64,000 nucleotides of DNA from Pseudomonas sp. CFII64. Its GTDB lineage: Bacteria; Pseudomonadota; Gammaproteobacteria; Pseudomonadales; Pseudomonadaceae. Made by a program: the position numbers and the translations under genes. Positions 44,045-53,709 of this stretch are shown here, piece by piece. The notes beneath the pieces were generated by a model. That model was not told where the DNA came from and did not search any database. It saw only the letters and a program-made list of their open reading frames with translations. Every line of letters begins with the position of its first letter. The stretch's first letter is position 1. The DNA is taken from assembly GCF_000416235.1 (NCBI RefSeq), contig NZ_ATLO01000046.1, positions 124,001-188,000 on the forward strand. The letters run 5' to 3'.

Positions 44045-44823
44045 TGAACTACTCCACCAATGAAATGATGACCATTGCCGCCGCGCGCCGCTTGCGCAAC
44101 GGCGCGGTCTGCTTCGTCGGCATCGGCCTGCCTTCCAAGGCGGCCAACCTGGCGCGTCTGACGTCGTCGCCGGACGTGGTGCTGATTTACGAATCCGGCC
44201 CGATTGGCGCCAAGCCTTCGGTATTGCCGCTGTCGATTGGCGACGGCGAGCTGGCCGAAACCGCCGACACTGTAGTTTCCACCAGCGAAATCTTCCGCTA
44301 CTGGCTGCAAGGCGGTCGGGTCGACGTCGGCTTTCTCGGCGCCGCGCAAGTCGACCGTTTCGGCAATATCAACACCACGGTGGTCGGCGATTATCACCAT
44401 CCCAAAGTGCGTTTGCCGGGTGCCGGTGGTGCGCCGGAAATCGCCGGTTCCGCCAAACAGGTGTTGATCATCCTCAAGCAGTCGGCCCGGGCGTTCGTCA
44501 ACAAGCTCGACTTTATGACCTCGGTCGGCCATGGCGAAGGCGGCGACTCGCGCAAACGCCTGGGCCTGCCGGGCGCCGGGCCGGTGGGGATCATCACCGA
44601 CCTGTGCATCATGGAACCTGAAGCGGATACCAACGAATTTGTCGTGACCACACTGCATCCGGGCGTGACCCGCGAACAGGTGATTGCCGCCACGGGTTGG
44701 GACGTGCGCTTTGCCGAGAACGTCGAGTTTTCCGCCGACCCGACTGATATTGAATTGACTGCCCTGCGTGATCTGGAAGCGCGAACCGCTGCCGCTCACG
44801 GCCAGGCACCGGGAGAAGCGTGA
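44044..44823 (+). CDS. pcaJ: 3-oxoadipate CoA-transferase subunit B
   Basis: A 259-residue beta subunit that carries the catalytic glutamate, E50 in VVLIYESGPIG, which forms the CoA thioester intermediate. FVGIGLPSKAANLARL lies near the N-terminus. It overlaps pcaI and pcaF by one base each (TAATG and TGATG), so the three enzymes are likely made in step. Confidence 0.93.
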   Translation: MNYSTNEMMTIAAARRLRNGAVCFVGIGLPSKAANLARLTSSPDVVLIYESGPIGAKPSVLPLSIGDGELAETADTVVSTSEIFRYWLQGGRVDVGFLGAAQVDRFGNINTTVVGDYHHPKVRLPGAGGAPEIAGSAKQVLIILKQSARAFVNKLDFMTSVGHGEGGDSRKRLGLPGAGPVGIITDLCIMEPEADTNEFVVTTLHPGVTREQVIAATGWDVRFAENVEFSADPTDIELTALRDLEARTAAAHGQAPGEA

Positions 44824-46022
44824 TGCGTGACGTCTTTATCTGCGATGCGATTCGCACCCCGATTGGCCGCTTCGGCGGCGGATTGGCCAGCGTGCGCGCC
44901 GACGATCTGGCCGCCGTGCCGATCAAGGCGCTGATGGAGCGCAACCCTTCGGTGAACTGGAACGAAGTCGACGAAGTGTTCTTCGGCTGCGCCAACCAGG
45001 CCGGCGAAGACAACCGCAACGTTGCGCGTATGGCGGCGTTGTTGGCGGGCTTGCCGGAGAGCATTCCCGGCGTGACCCTAAACCGGCTCTGCGCTTCGGG
45101 GATGGACGCCATCGGTACGGCGTTTCGCGCCATTGCTGCTGGCGAGATGGAGCTGGCGATTGCCGGCGGCGTCGAGTCCATGTCCCGTGCGCCATTTGTC
45201 ATGGGCAAGGCCGATGCGGCGTATTCGCGCAACATGAAGCTGGAAGACACCACCATTGGCTGGCGCTTCGTCAATCCGCTGATGAAGGCGCAGTACGGTG
45301 TCGATTCGATGCCACAGACCGGCGATAACGTCGCCGATGATTTCAGGATTTCTCGAGCCGATCAGGACGCTTTCGCCCTGCGCAGCCAGCAGCGCACTGC
45401 CGCTGCCCAGGCTGCGGGCTTTTTCAAAGAGGAAATCGTTGCGGTACGCGTGGCGCACAAGAAGGGCGAAACGGTGGTCGAGCAGGATGAACATCCGCGC
45501 GCCGATACCAGTCTGGAAACCCTGAGCAAGCTCAAGCCGGTCAATGGTCCTGACAAGACCGTCACCGCTGGCAATGCGTCGGGCGTCAACGATGGTGCCG
45601 CAGCGCTGATTCTGGCTTCGGCCGAAGCGGTAAAAAAACATGGGCTGACCCCGCGCGCACGGATTCTTGGCATGGCCAGCGCCGGTGTAGCGCCACGCGT
45701 CATGGGCATCGGCCCGGTTCCTGCGGTGCGCAAACTGGTGGAACGCCTGGGTTTGGCCGTTTCAGATTTCGATGTGATCGAACTCAACGAAGCCTTCGCC
45801 AGCCAGGGTCTGGCGGTGTTGCGCGAATTGGGTCTGGCCGACGATGCGCCGCAGGTCAATCCTAACGGCGGCGCCATTGCCTTGGGTCATCCGCTGGGCA
45901 TGAGCGGCGCGCGCCTGGTGCTGACCGCCTTGCACCAACTGGAAAAAAGCGGTGGCCGCCGAGGCTTGGCGACCATGTGTGTCGGAGTAGGGCAGGGCCT
46001 GGCACTGGCGATAGAGCGCTAA
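44823..46022 (+). CDS. pcaF: 3-oxoadipyl-CoA thiolase
   Basis: A 399-residue thiolase that cleaves 3-oxoadipyl-CoA with CoA to succinyl-CoA and acetyl-CoA, the last step of the beta-ketoadipate pathway. C90 in NRLCASGMDAIG is the acylated nucleophile, His in ALGHPLGMSGARL and Cys in TMCVGVGQG complete the active site. I use ATG 44823, whose first base is the last base of the pcaJ stop codon. A very long terminator follows. Confidence 0.94.
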   Translation: MRDVFICDAIRTPIGRFGGGLASVRADDLAAVPIKALMERNPSVNWNEVDEVFFGCANQAGEDNRNVARMAALLAGLPESIPGVTLNRLCASGMDAIGTAFRAIAAGEMELAIAGGVESMSRAPFVMGKADAAYSRNMKLEDTTIGWRFVNPLMKAQYGVDSMPQTGDNVADDFRISRADQDAFALRSQQRTAAAQAAGFFKEEIVAVRVAHKKGETVVEQDEHPRADTSLETLSKLKPVNGPDKTVTAGNASGVNDGAAALILASAEAVKKHGLTPRARILGMASAGVAPRVMGIGPVPAVRKLVERLGLAVSDFDVIELNEAFASQGLAVLRELGLADDAPQVNPNGGAIALGHPLGMSGARLVLTALHQLEKSGGRRGLATMCVGVGQGLALAIER

Positions 46023-46040
46023 CGCTACACCCGCAACGTG

Positions 46041-46104
46041 CACTCACCCGAGTCGTCGACTGCCTCCACGAAAAGGCAAATCGACGGCTTGGGTGAGTGT
46101 TTTT
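46041..46104 (+). terminator. Long-stem terminator after pcaF
   Basis: CACTCACCCGAGTCGTCGA (46041-46059) pairs with TCGACGGCTTGGGTGAGTG over 19 positions, two of them G-U. TGCCT and AGGCA extend the helix inward, and five T follow. It separates pcaRIJF from pcaT. Confidence 0.82.
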
Positions 46105-46124
46105 GTGCTGCGGCTACCACATCC

Positions 46125-46227
46125 GTAGGCGCGAATTCATTCGCGAGGGCGTCAGGCCTGATATCGAATTGTGCCCGATGGACACTGGACGACAAGTCTG
46201 GCCCCTCCCGGATATATCCGGTCCTGC
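46125..46227. repeat. REP doublet (GCGA arm plus CCGG arm)
   Basis: The left arm (46125-46150) has GTAGGC with the hairpin GCGAA-TTCA-TTCGC. The right arm (46201-46227), on the minus strand, has GCAGGA with CCGGA-TATA-TCCGG. It lies between the pcaF terminator and pcaT. Confidence 0.8.
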
Positions 46228-46333
46228 AGGTCGTCAGGCAATCCGCTAATTCTTTTCAAATTGTTGCGCGCGCTTCGGCGACAATGTTACAGGTTATGTC
46301 TTGAATGCTGTTTAACACTTATGGGGAAAAATA

Positions 46334-47623
46334 ATGACAACGACGCATTACACAGGTGAAGAACGCAGCAAGAGGATATTCGCAATTGTCGGTGCTTCGT
46401 CCGGCAACCTCGTCGAATGGTTCGACTTTTATGTCTATGCCTTCTGCGCAATCTATTTCGCGCCTGCCTTTTTTCCGTCAGACGATCCAACCGTGCAATT
46501 GCTCAACACCGCTGGCGTGTTTGCCGCCGGGTTTTTGATGCGGCCTATCGGTGGCTGGTTGTTCGGTCGGGTGGCCGACAAACATGGCCGCAAGAACTCG
46601 ATGATGATTGCGGTGCTGATGATGTGCGGCGGCTCGCTGATCATCGCTTGTCTGCCGACGTATGCGTCGATTGGTGCCTGGGCACCGGCGCTGCTGTTGC
46701 TGGCGCGTCTGATTCAGGGCTTGTCGGTCGGCGGCGAGTACGGCACGACCGCGACCTACATGAGCGAAGTTGCCTTGCGCGGGCAGCGCGGTTTTTTCGC
46801 CTCGTTCCAGTACGTGACACTGATCGGCGGCCAGTTACTGGCGGTGCTGACGGTGGTCATCATGCAGCAGTTCCTCAGCACTGAAGAATTGCGCGACTAC
46901 GGCTGGCGGATCCCGTTCGTCATTGGCGCCGTTGCGGCGGTGATTTCCCTGTTTCTGCGGCGCAGTCTGGAAGAAACCACCACCGCTGAAAGTCGCAAGG
47001 ACAAAGATGCCGGCAGCATCAGCGCGTTGTTCCGCGATCACAAGGCAGCCTTTATTACAGTGTTGGGCTACACCGCTGGCGGCTCGCTGATTTTCTACAC
47101 CTTTACCACTTACATGCAGAAATACCTGGTGAACACTGGCGGCATGCATCCCAAGACCGCCAGTTACATCATGACCGGCGCGCTGTTCCTTTATATGTGC
47201 ATGCAACCGTTGTTCGGCATGCTGGCGGACAAGATCGGTCGTCGTAACTCGATGCTGTGGTTCGGCGCGCTGGGCACGCTGTGCACCGTGCCGATTCTGA
47301 TGACCCTGAAAACCACCACCAACCCGTTCATGGCGTTTGTGTTGATCACCCTGGCGCTGGCGATTGTCAGTTTCTACACCTCGATCAGTGGTCTGGTCAA
47401 AGCCGAGATGTTCCCGCCTCAGGTGCGCGCTTTGGGTGTCGGCCTGGCGTATGCGGTGGCCAACGCGGTGTTCGGCGGTTCCGCCGAGTACGTGGCGCTG
47501 AACCTGAAGAACATGGGCATGGAGAGCAACTTCTACTGGTACGTGACGGTCATGATGGCCATCGCGTTCCTGTTCAGCCTGCGTCTGCCGAAACAGCCGG
47601 CGTACCTGCACGAAGATCATTGA
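46334..47623 (+). CDS. pcaT: MFS dicarboxylate/beta-ketoadipate transporter PcaT
   Basis: A 429-residue, 12-helix transporter of the metabolite:H+ symporter group (KgtP/ProP-like). Typical segments are SGNLVEWFDFYVYAF at the N-terminus, the loop GRVADKHGRKNS and RLIQGLSVGGEYG. PcaT imports beta-ketoadipate and related dicarboxylates; the assignment rests on family type and proximity to pcaRIJF. It has its own upstream region and a terminator after it, so it is probably a separate transcript. A generic alpha-ketoglutarate permease is the alternative. Confidence 0.82.
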   Translation: MTTTHYTGEERSKRIFAIVGASSGNLVEWFDFYVYAFCAIYFAPAFFPSDDPTVQLLNTAGVFAAGFLMRPIGGWLFGRVADKHGRKNSMMIAVLMMCGGSLIIACLPTYASIGAWAPALLLLARLIQGLSVGGEYGTTATYMSEVALRGQRGFFASFQYVTLIGGQLLAVLTVVIMQQFLSTEELRDYGWRIPFVIGAVAAVISLFLRRSLEETTTAESRKDKDAGSISALFRDHKAAFITVLGYTAGGSLIFYTFTTYMQKYLVNTGGMHPKTASYIMTGALFLYMCMQPLFGMLADKIGRRNSMLWFGALGTLCTVPILMTLKTTTNPFMAFVLITLALAIVSFYTSISGLVKAEMFPPQVRALGVGLAYAVANAVFGGSAEYVALNLKNMGMESNFYWYVTVMMAIAFLFSLRLPKQPAYLHEDH

Positions 47624-47661
47624 TGAGTCGCGCGGCTGCTTGAAGCGTACTTTTGAAGATC

Positions 47662-47694
47662 AAAAAAAACCCACCTGAATTGGTGGGTTTTTTT
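47662..47694. terminator. Bidirectional terminator, pcaT and emhC
   Basis: An A-tract, ACCCACC, a TGAATT loop, GGTGGGT and a T-tract lie between convergent genes. Confidence 0.92.
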
Positions 47695-47706
47695 ATGACG
47701 CGGCGA

Positions 47707-49167
47707 TCAGAACAACTGAACGCTCGGCTTCTCTTGCGAGACTGGCTTGGCCTGTCCGGTCTGCTCGTACCAGCCACCGCCCAAGGCTTTGTACAGATTG
47801 ACCTCGCTGGTGAGCTGGGACAAACGGTCGGTGATCAACGACTGCTGCGCGCTGAACAACGAGCGCTGGGCGTCGAGGAAGGTCAGGTTGCTGTCGATAC
47901 CAATGCGATAGCGACGTTCGGCCAGACGGTAGTAGTCCTGGTTGGCGGCAACGAAATCACTCTGCGCCTGCAACTGCTCGTTGAAGGTTTTACGTGCGGT
48001 GAGACCGTCGGAGACTTCCTGGAACGCCGTCTGAATCGCCTTCTCGTAGTTGGCGACGCTGATTTCTTTCTGGATTTTCGAGTAATCCAGGCTGGCGCGC
48101 AGGCTGCCGGCGTTGAAGATCGGGATGTTGATGCTCGGCTGGAACAGCCAGGTACCCGAACCGCCATTGAACAGGCCGGACAAGTCCGGGCTGATCGTAC
48201 CGGCATTGGCCGTCAGGCTGATGCTCGGGAAGAACGCCGCACGTGCCGCGCCGATATTGGCGTTGGCCGCCTTGAGTTCATGCTCGGCTTGCAGGATGTC
48301 CGGACGACGCTGCAACAGCTCCGAAGGCATGCCGGCCGGTACCAGACTCAACAGATCCGCGCTCAGCGGCTGGGCTTGTGGCAGGTTGTTCGGCAGGCCG
48401 GAACCGAGCAACAGCGTCAGGCTGTTGAGGTCCTGGGCAACCTGGCGCTGGTAGCGCGCCAGGGAAACCCGGGCACTTTCAACCGAGGTCCGCGACTGGC
48501 TCAGGTCCAGTGCCGACGACACACCGACTTCATTGCTGCGCGAGGTCAGGCGGTAGCTTTCTTCGAACGCCTTGAGGGTGTTCTGGGTCAGCTTGAGCAG
48601 TTCCTGGTCGGCTTGCCACGTCAGATAAGCATTGGCGACGTTGGCCACCAGGCTGATCTGGGTGCTGCGGCGCGCTTCTTCGCTGGAGAAGTAAGTCTCC
48701 AGCGCTTGCTCGCTAAGGCTGCGTATGCGACCGAACAGGTCCAGCTCGTAAGCGCTGACGCCCAGTGTGGCCGAGTACTGGCTGGTAATGCCCGACTCGC
48801 CGCTGGTGGACAGATTCGCCGGAACCCGCTGACGGCTGCCGCTGCCCGTGGCGGAAACCGCCGGGAACAGATCGGCACGCTGGATGCGGTATTGCGCACG
48901 GTAGGCATCGATGTTCAGCGCCGCGACACGCAGGTCACGGTTGTTGACCAGTGCCGTCTGGATCAACTGTTGCAGGGCCGGGTCATGGAAAAACTGACGC
49001 CAGCCTTGTTCCGCCGCTGCAACGTTCGCCGCTTCGGCCGGCGAATATGCCGGACCTTGCGGATACTGCGCCGCGACCGGCGCTGCAGGTTGCTTGTACT
49101 CAGGGATCAACGAGCAGCCGCCGAGAATGAACGCGGTGACCGCCAGAGAGATCAGGGACTTGCTCAT
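47707..49167 (-). CDS. emhC: Outer-membrane efflux channel (OprM/TtgC/EmhC type)
   Basis: A 486-residue TolC-superfamily outer-membrane lipoprotein. The signal peptide ends in a lipobox (FILGGC, Cys near residue 18). Two repeats of the channel domain follow, with the typical VGVSSALDLSQSRTSVESARVSLARYQ segment. It completes the RND pump by exporting drugs and aromatic hydrocarbons across the outer membrane. It overlaps the RND gene by four bases (ATGA) and is last in emhABC. Which of the near-identical TtgC, MexAB-OprM or EmhC names applies is a naming matter. Confidence 0.88.
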   Translation of the reverse strand: MSKSLISLAVTAFILGGCSLIPEYKQPAAPVAAQYPQGPAYSPAEAANVAAAEQGWRQFFHDPALQQLIQTALVNNRDLRVAALNIDAYRAQYRIQRADLFPAVSATGSGSRQRVPANLSTSGESGITSQYSATLGVSAYELDLFGRIRSLSEQALETYFSSEEARRSTQISLVANVANAYLTWQADQELLKLTQNTLKAFEESYRLTSRSNEVGVSSALDLSQSRTSVESARVSLARYQRQVAQDLNSLTLLLGSGLPNNLPQAQPLSADLLSLVPAGMPSELLQRRPDILQAEHELKAANANIGAARAAFFPSISLTANAGTISPDLSGLFNGGSGTWLFQPSINIPIFNAGSLRASLDYSKIQKEISVANYEKAIQTAFQEVSDGLTARKTFNEQLQAQSDFVAANQDYYRLAERRYRIGIDSNLTFLDAQRSLFSAQQSLITDRLSQLTSEVNLYKALGGGWYEQTGQAKPVSQEKPSVQLF

Positions 49168-52100
49168 TGGCCAGCCTCATCATGTGAAGTTTCTTTCTGT
49201 TTGCCCTTGAACAACGAGGATACCGAGACGAAGAACAAAGGTACCCAGAAGATCGCCAGGACAACGGCCGTGATCATACCGCCGATTACGCCGGTACCGA
49301 TCGAATGTTGACTGCCCGAACCTGCGCCGGTGGAAATCGCCAGCGGCACAACGCCGAGGATGAACGCCATGGACGTCATCACAATCGGTCGCAGGCGCAT
49401 CCGGCAGGCTTCGATCGCTGCATCCACAAGGCTCTTGCCCTGTTCATGCAGTTCTTTGGCGAACTCCACGATCAGAATCGCGTTCTTCGCCGCCAGACCC
49501 ACCGTCACCAGCAAGCCCACCTGGAAGAACACGTCGTTGGACAAACCACGCAGGCTCGTTGCCATCAACGCACCGATTACCCCGAGCGGGACCACCAGCA
49601 ATACCGCGATAGGAATCGACCAGCTTTCATACAAGGCCGCCAGACAGAGGAACACCACCAGCAGCGACAGCGCATACAACGCAGGCGCTTGCGAGCCGGA
49701 CAGACGTTCTTCGTACGACAGACCGGTCCATGCATAGCCGATACCCGCTGGCAGTTTCTTGGCCAGGGCTTCGACTTCAGCCATCGCTTCACCCGAGCTG
49801 TAGCCCGGCGCCGGCGTACCGAGGATCTCTTCAGCGGTCACGCCGTTATAGCGCGATAGCTTCGGCGAACCATAGACCCATTCGCCCGAGGCAAACGACG
49901 CGAAGGGCACCATTTCACCGCTGGCGTTGCGCACGTACCACTTCTTCAGGTCTTCAGGGCTCATGCGGGCACTTGCTTCACCCTGCACATACACCTTCTT
50001 GACTCGACCACGGTCGATGAAGTCGTTGACGTAGTTACCGCCCAGCGCGATGGACAGCGTGGTGTTGATGTCCGACAGCGTCACGCCCAAGGCACTGGCG
50101 CGTTCGTCGTCGATGGTCAGCTGATACTGCGGCTCGTCATTCAGGCCGTTGGGACGTACGCCCGCCAGAATCTTGCTTTGCGCCGCCATGCCGAGGAACT
50201 GGTTGCGAGCTTCCATCAACTTGGCATGGCCGACACCGCCCTGATCCTGCAGGAAGACGTCAAAGCCCGTGGCGTTACCCAGTTCCAGAACCGCTGGCGG
50301 AACCACGGCGAACACCATGGCATCGCGGAAGCCGAAGAAGTGCGCCTGCGCCCGCTTGGCCAGCGCAAACACGCTGTTTTCCGCGGAACGATCGCCCCAT
50401 GGCTTGAGCATGATGAAGGCCAGGCCCGAGCTTTGACCGCGACCGGCGAAGTTGAAGCCGTTTACGGTGAATACCGAAGCAACCGCGCCGCCTTCCTCTT
50501 CAAGCAGGTATTTGCGCATGTTGTCGATCACGCCCTGAGTACGCTCGGACGAGGAACCCGCCGGCGTCTGCACCTGGGCAAAGATCACGCCCTGGTCTTC
50601 TTCGGGCAGGAACGCCGCTGGAATGCGGGTAAACATCCAGATCATGCCGGCAAAAATCAGCAGGTAGACCAGGAACGCCGGGATGCGGTGCTTGAGCATA
50701 TTGCCCACGCCGCGCTCGTAGCTCTGCACGCTGCGGTCGAAGGTCCGGTTGAACCAGCCGAAGAAGCCGCGTTTTGGCTGACCGTGTTTCTCGTGATCGA
50801 TGGGCTTGAGCATGGTGGCGCACAAGGCCGGGGTGAAGATCAGCGCGACGACCACCGAGAGGGCCATGGCCGAAACGATCGTGATCGAGAACTGCTTGTA
50901 AATCACACCGGTGGAGCCGCCGAAGAACGCCATTGGCAGCAGAACCGCCGACAGCACCAGAGCGATACCGATCAGCGCGCCCTGGATCTGCTCCATGGAC
51001 TTGATCGTGGCATCTCGAGGCGAAAGTTTCTCCTCTGCCATCACCCGCTCGACGTTCTCCACCACCACAATCGCATCGTCCACCAGCAAGCCGATGGCCA
51101 GAATCATGCCGAACATGGTCAAGGTGTTGATGGTAAAGCCGAAGGCCGCGAGGATGCCGAACGTTCCCAGCAATACCACGGGCACGGTCATCGTGGTGAT
51201 GATCGTGGCGCGGAAGTTTTGCAGGAACAGGTACATCACCAGGAACACCAGCACAATCGCTTCGCCCAGCGTGTGAACCACGCCGGAAATCGATTCACTG
51301 ACCACTGGCGTGGTGTCGTACGGATAAACGACTTTCATGCCCGGCGGGAAAAACGGTTCAAGCTGGGCAACCGTGGCGCGAATCGCCTTGGCGGTGTCCA
51401 GTGCGTTGGCACCGGTCGCCAGCTTGATCGCCAGACCGGAAGCGGCCTTGCCGTTGAACTGCGCGTCGATGCTGTAGTTTTCGCCACCCAGACCCACACG
51501 GGCAACGTCACGCAAGCGAACCTGCGAGCCGTCCTGATTCACTTTCAGGAAGATGTTGCCGAACTGCTCGGCGGTCTGCAGACGCGTCTTGCCGATGATG
51601 GTTGCGTTGAGCTGCTGGCCCGGCATCGCGGGCAAACCGCCCAACTGACCGGAAGATATCTGCACGTTCTGCGCAGCAACGGCGGTTTTCACGTCCACCG
51701 GCGTCAGCTGGAAGTTGTTCAGCTTGGCCGGATCGAGCCAGATACGCATGGCGTACTGGGCACCGAACACCTGGAAGTCGCCCACACCGGAAGTACGGGA
51801 GATCGGATCCTGCATGTTCGAGACGATGTAGTTGGCCAGGTCTTCCTTGCCCATGTTGCCGTCTTCAGACACCAGGCCGATCACCATCAGGAAGTTTTTC
51901 ACTGCCTTGGTTACCCGGATGCCCTGCTGCTGAACTTCCTGCGGCAGGAGTGGCGTCGCCAGGTTCAGTTTGTTCTGGACCTGAACCTGCGCGGTATCCG
52001 GGTTGGTGCCCTGGTTGAACGTGGCCGTGATGGTCATGCTGCCGTCGGAGTTACTTTCCGAGCCGACATAACGCAGGTTATCGATACCGTTGAGCTGCTG

Positions 52101-52298
52101 CTCGATCACCTGCACCACGGTGTCCTGCACGGTCTGTGCAGAAGCGCCAGGGTAAGTAACCTGAATCGCAATGGCCGGTGGCGCAATGCTCGGGTACTGG
52201 TTGATTGGCAACTTGAGGATCGATAGTGCCCCGACCAGCATAATCACGAGGGCAATTACCCACGCGAAAATCGGGCGGTCGATAAAAAATTTCGACAT
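49164..52298 (-). CDS. emhB: RND multidrug/hydrocarbon efflux pump (MexB/TtgB/EmhB type)
   Basis: A 1044-residue hydrophobe/amphiphile efflux-1 RND pump with 12 membrane helices and two large periplasmic loops. The N-terminus MSKFFIDRPIFAWVIALVI is characteristic, and the proton-relay Asp pair is in LLVDDAIVVVENVERVM. It exports antibiotics, solvents and aromatic hydrocarbons using the proton gradient. The gene starts three bases after emhA and overlaps emhC by four. EmhB-like pumps of P. fluorescens are near identical in plan to MexB. Confidence 0.92.
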   Translation of the reverse strand: MSKFFIDRPIFAWVIALVIMLVGALSILKLPINQYPSIAPPAIAIQVTYPGASAQTVQDTVVQVIEQQLNGIDNLRYVGSESNSDGSMTITATFNQGTNPDTAQVQVQNKLNLATPLLPQEVQQQGIRVTKAVKNFLMVIGLVSEDGNMGKEDLANYIVSNMQDPISRTSGVGDFQVFGAQYAMRIWLDPAKLNNFQLTPVDVKTAVAAQNVQISSGQLGGLPAMPGQQLNATIIGKTRLQTAEQFGNIFLKVNQDGSQVRLRDVARVGLGGENYSIDAQFNGKAASGLAIKLATGANALDTAKAIRATVAQLEPFFPPGMKVVYPYDTTPVVSESISGVVHTLGEAIVLVFLVMYLFLQNFRATIITTMTVPVVLLGTFGILAAFGFTINTLTMFGMILAIGLLVDDAIVVVENVERVMAEEKLSPRDATIKSMEQIQGALIGIALVLSAVLLPMAFFGGSTGVIYKQFSITIVSAMALSVVVALIFTPALCATMLKPIDHEKHGQPKRGFFGWFNRTFDRSVQSYERGVGNMLKHRIPAFLVYLLIFAGMIWMFTRIPAAFLPEEDQGVIFAQVQTPAGSSSERTQGVIDNMRKYLLEEEGGAVASVFTVNGFNFAGRGQSSGLAFIMLKPWGDRSAENSVFALAKRAQAHFFGFRDAMVFAVVPPAVLELGNATGFDVFLQDQGGVGHAKLMEARNQFLGMAAQSKILAGVRPNGLNDEPQYQLTIDDERASALGVTLSDINTTLSIALGGNYVNDFIDRGRVKKVYVQGEASARMSPEDLKKWYVRNASGEMVPFASFASGEWVYGSPKLSRYNGVTAEEILGTPAPGYSSGEAMAEVEALAKKLPAGIGYAWTGLSYEERLSGSQAPALYALSLLVVFLCLAALYESWSIPIAVLLVVPLGVIGALMATSLRGLSNDVFFQVGLLVTVGLAAKNAILIVEFAKELHEQGKSLVDAAIEACRMRLRPIVMTSMAFILGVVPLAISTGAGSGSQHSIGTGVIGGMITAVVLAIFWVPLFFVSVSSLFKGKQKETSHDEAGQ

Positions 52299-52301
52299 GA
52301 A

Positions 52302-53462
52302 TTACTCCCCTTTACTGCCTGCGGCTTTTTCAGTTGCCGGGGCAGGTGCCGGGTTTGCCGACTTGACGTTGGTGGCTTCTGCGACCTTCACTTCTGCGCC
52401 TGGTTTAACGTACTGCAGACCTTCAGTGATGATCCGGTCCCCGGCTTGCAGGCCACTTTCGATCAACCAGTCGCTACCCACGGTGCGATTAGCCACCAAG
52501 GTGCGCAATTCGACCTTGTTGTCCTTGTTGACGATCAATGCGGTCGGCGTGCCTTTCAGGTCACGCGTAACGCCTTGCTGTGGTGCCAGAATCGCGGTGG
52601 CATTGACGCCGCTCTGCAAGCGGGCGTGAACGAACATGCCTGGCAGCAAACGGTGGTCCGGGTTCGGGAACACGGCGCGCAGGGTCACGGAACCGGTGGT
52701 TTGGTCCACGGAGACTTCAGAGAACTCCAGCTTGCCTTCCAGCGGGTACTTGCTGTTGTCTTCCAGCGTCAGGTTGACCTTGGCCGCGTTATCGCCGGCT
52801 TTCTGCAACTTGCCGCTGTCGAGCTCGGCGCGCAGCTTGAGCATGTCGACCGAAGACTGCACCACATCGACGTAGATCGGGTCGAGTTGCTGAATCGTCG
52901 CCATGGCATCGGCCTGATTACTGCTGACCAGTGCGCCTTCCGTTACTGACGAGCGACCGATACGGCCGGAAATCGGCGACAGCACTTTGGTGTAGCGCAG
53001 ATTGATCTGAGCGGTCTGGTACGTGGCCTGGGCGGTCAGGCTGTCGGCCAGGGCAGTGTCGTACTCCTGACGGCTGACGGCTTGCTCGCTGACCAATTGC
53101 TTATAACGATCGGCCAACGACTTGGCTGATTGCAAGGCGGCCTTGGCGCTGTTGGCAGTGGCTTCGTAAAGGGCCGGATCAATCTGATAGAGCTGCTGGC
53201 CGACCTTGACGTCTGCACCTTCGGTGAACAGGCGCTTGAGGATGATGCCGTTGACCTGCGGACGAACTTCCGCGATGCGGAACGCCGTGGTTCTGCCAGG
53301 CAGATCCGAGGTCAGCGTGTATGGCTGGGTTTTCAGAGTGACCACACCAACCTGAGGTGGCGGCGGAGCAGGGGCCGCCTCTTCTTTTTTACTGCAACCG
53401 CCGAGCAGGGTGGCCAGGGCGACGGCAGTGACCAGAACGGTAACAGCTGGCTTGAATTGCAT
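52302..53462 (-). CDS. emhA: Membrane-fusion protein (MexA/TtgA/EmhA type)
   Basis: A 386-residue periplasmic adaptor. A lipoprotein signal ends in LLGGC (Cys near residue 23). The lipoyl, alpha-hairpin and beta-barrel domains follow, with a hairpin rich in AKAALQSAKSLADRYKQL. It links the inner-membrane pump to the outer-membrane channel. ATG 53462 has GAGGATC upstream; an extra 11 codons to 53495 would precede the signal peptide and are not supported. It is first in the operon, divergent from emhR. Confidence 0.92.
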   Translation of the reverse strand: MQFKPAVTVLVTAVALATLLGGCSKKEEAAPAPPPPQVGVVTLKTQPYTLTSDLPGRTTAFRIAEVRPQVNGIILKRLFTEGADVKVGQQLYQIDPALYEATANSAKAALQSAKSLADRYKQLVSEQAVSRQEYDTALADSLTAQATYQTAQINLRYTKVLSPISGRIGRSSVTEGALVSSNQADAMATIQQLDPIYVDVVQSSVDMLKLRAELDSGKLQKAGDNAAKVNLTLEDNSKYPLEGKLEFSEVSVDQTTGSVTLRAVFPNPDHRLLPGMFVHARLQSGVNATAILAPQQGVTRDLKGTPTALIVNKDNKVELRTLVANRTVGSDWLIESGLQAGDRIITEGLQYVKPGAEVKVAEATNVKSANPAPAPATEKAAGSKGE

Positions 53463-53548
53463 GAAGATCCTCGGGTCAGGAGCCTGAGTGCTCAAGAAGG
53501 TTAAAGGTTAAAAATGTATTCCGGCTGGATAAGTAGGAAGCTAATGAA

Positions 53549-53578
53549 TATACTTACATTCACGGTTGTTTGTAAATA
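53549..53578. promoter_or_regulatory. TtgR/EmhR-type operator
   Basis: In the gap between emhA and emhR, TATACTTACATTCACGG-TTG is followed by TTTGTAAATA. This agrees with the TtgR operator as I recall it, with at most a base or two of difference, and contains the inverted repeat CTTACATTC/GTTTGTAAA. It would cover both divergent promoters. Confidence 0.82.
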
Positions 53579-53709
53579 CCCAGCCCTGCATCAATACGCC
53601 GCAGGAATCGGGAATTGTAGGTTCGGGACAAGGCAATACAAATGCCGCCCGGTTCTGCTTGGGAGCTGTCAATTCGCAGTTCCAGGCAATTTGATGAGGT
53701 TTTACTGCC

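Noticed and set aside
50178..52226. 682-codon plus-strand frame opposite emhB
   Set aside because: It is rich in His, Arg, Gln and Asp, as expected for the antisense frame of an RND pump gene.
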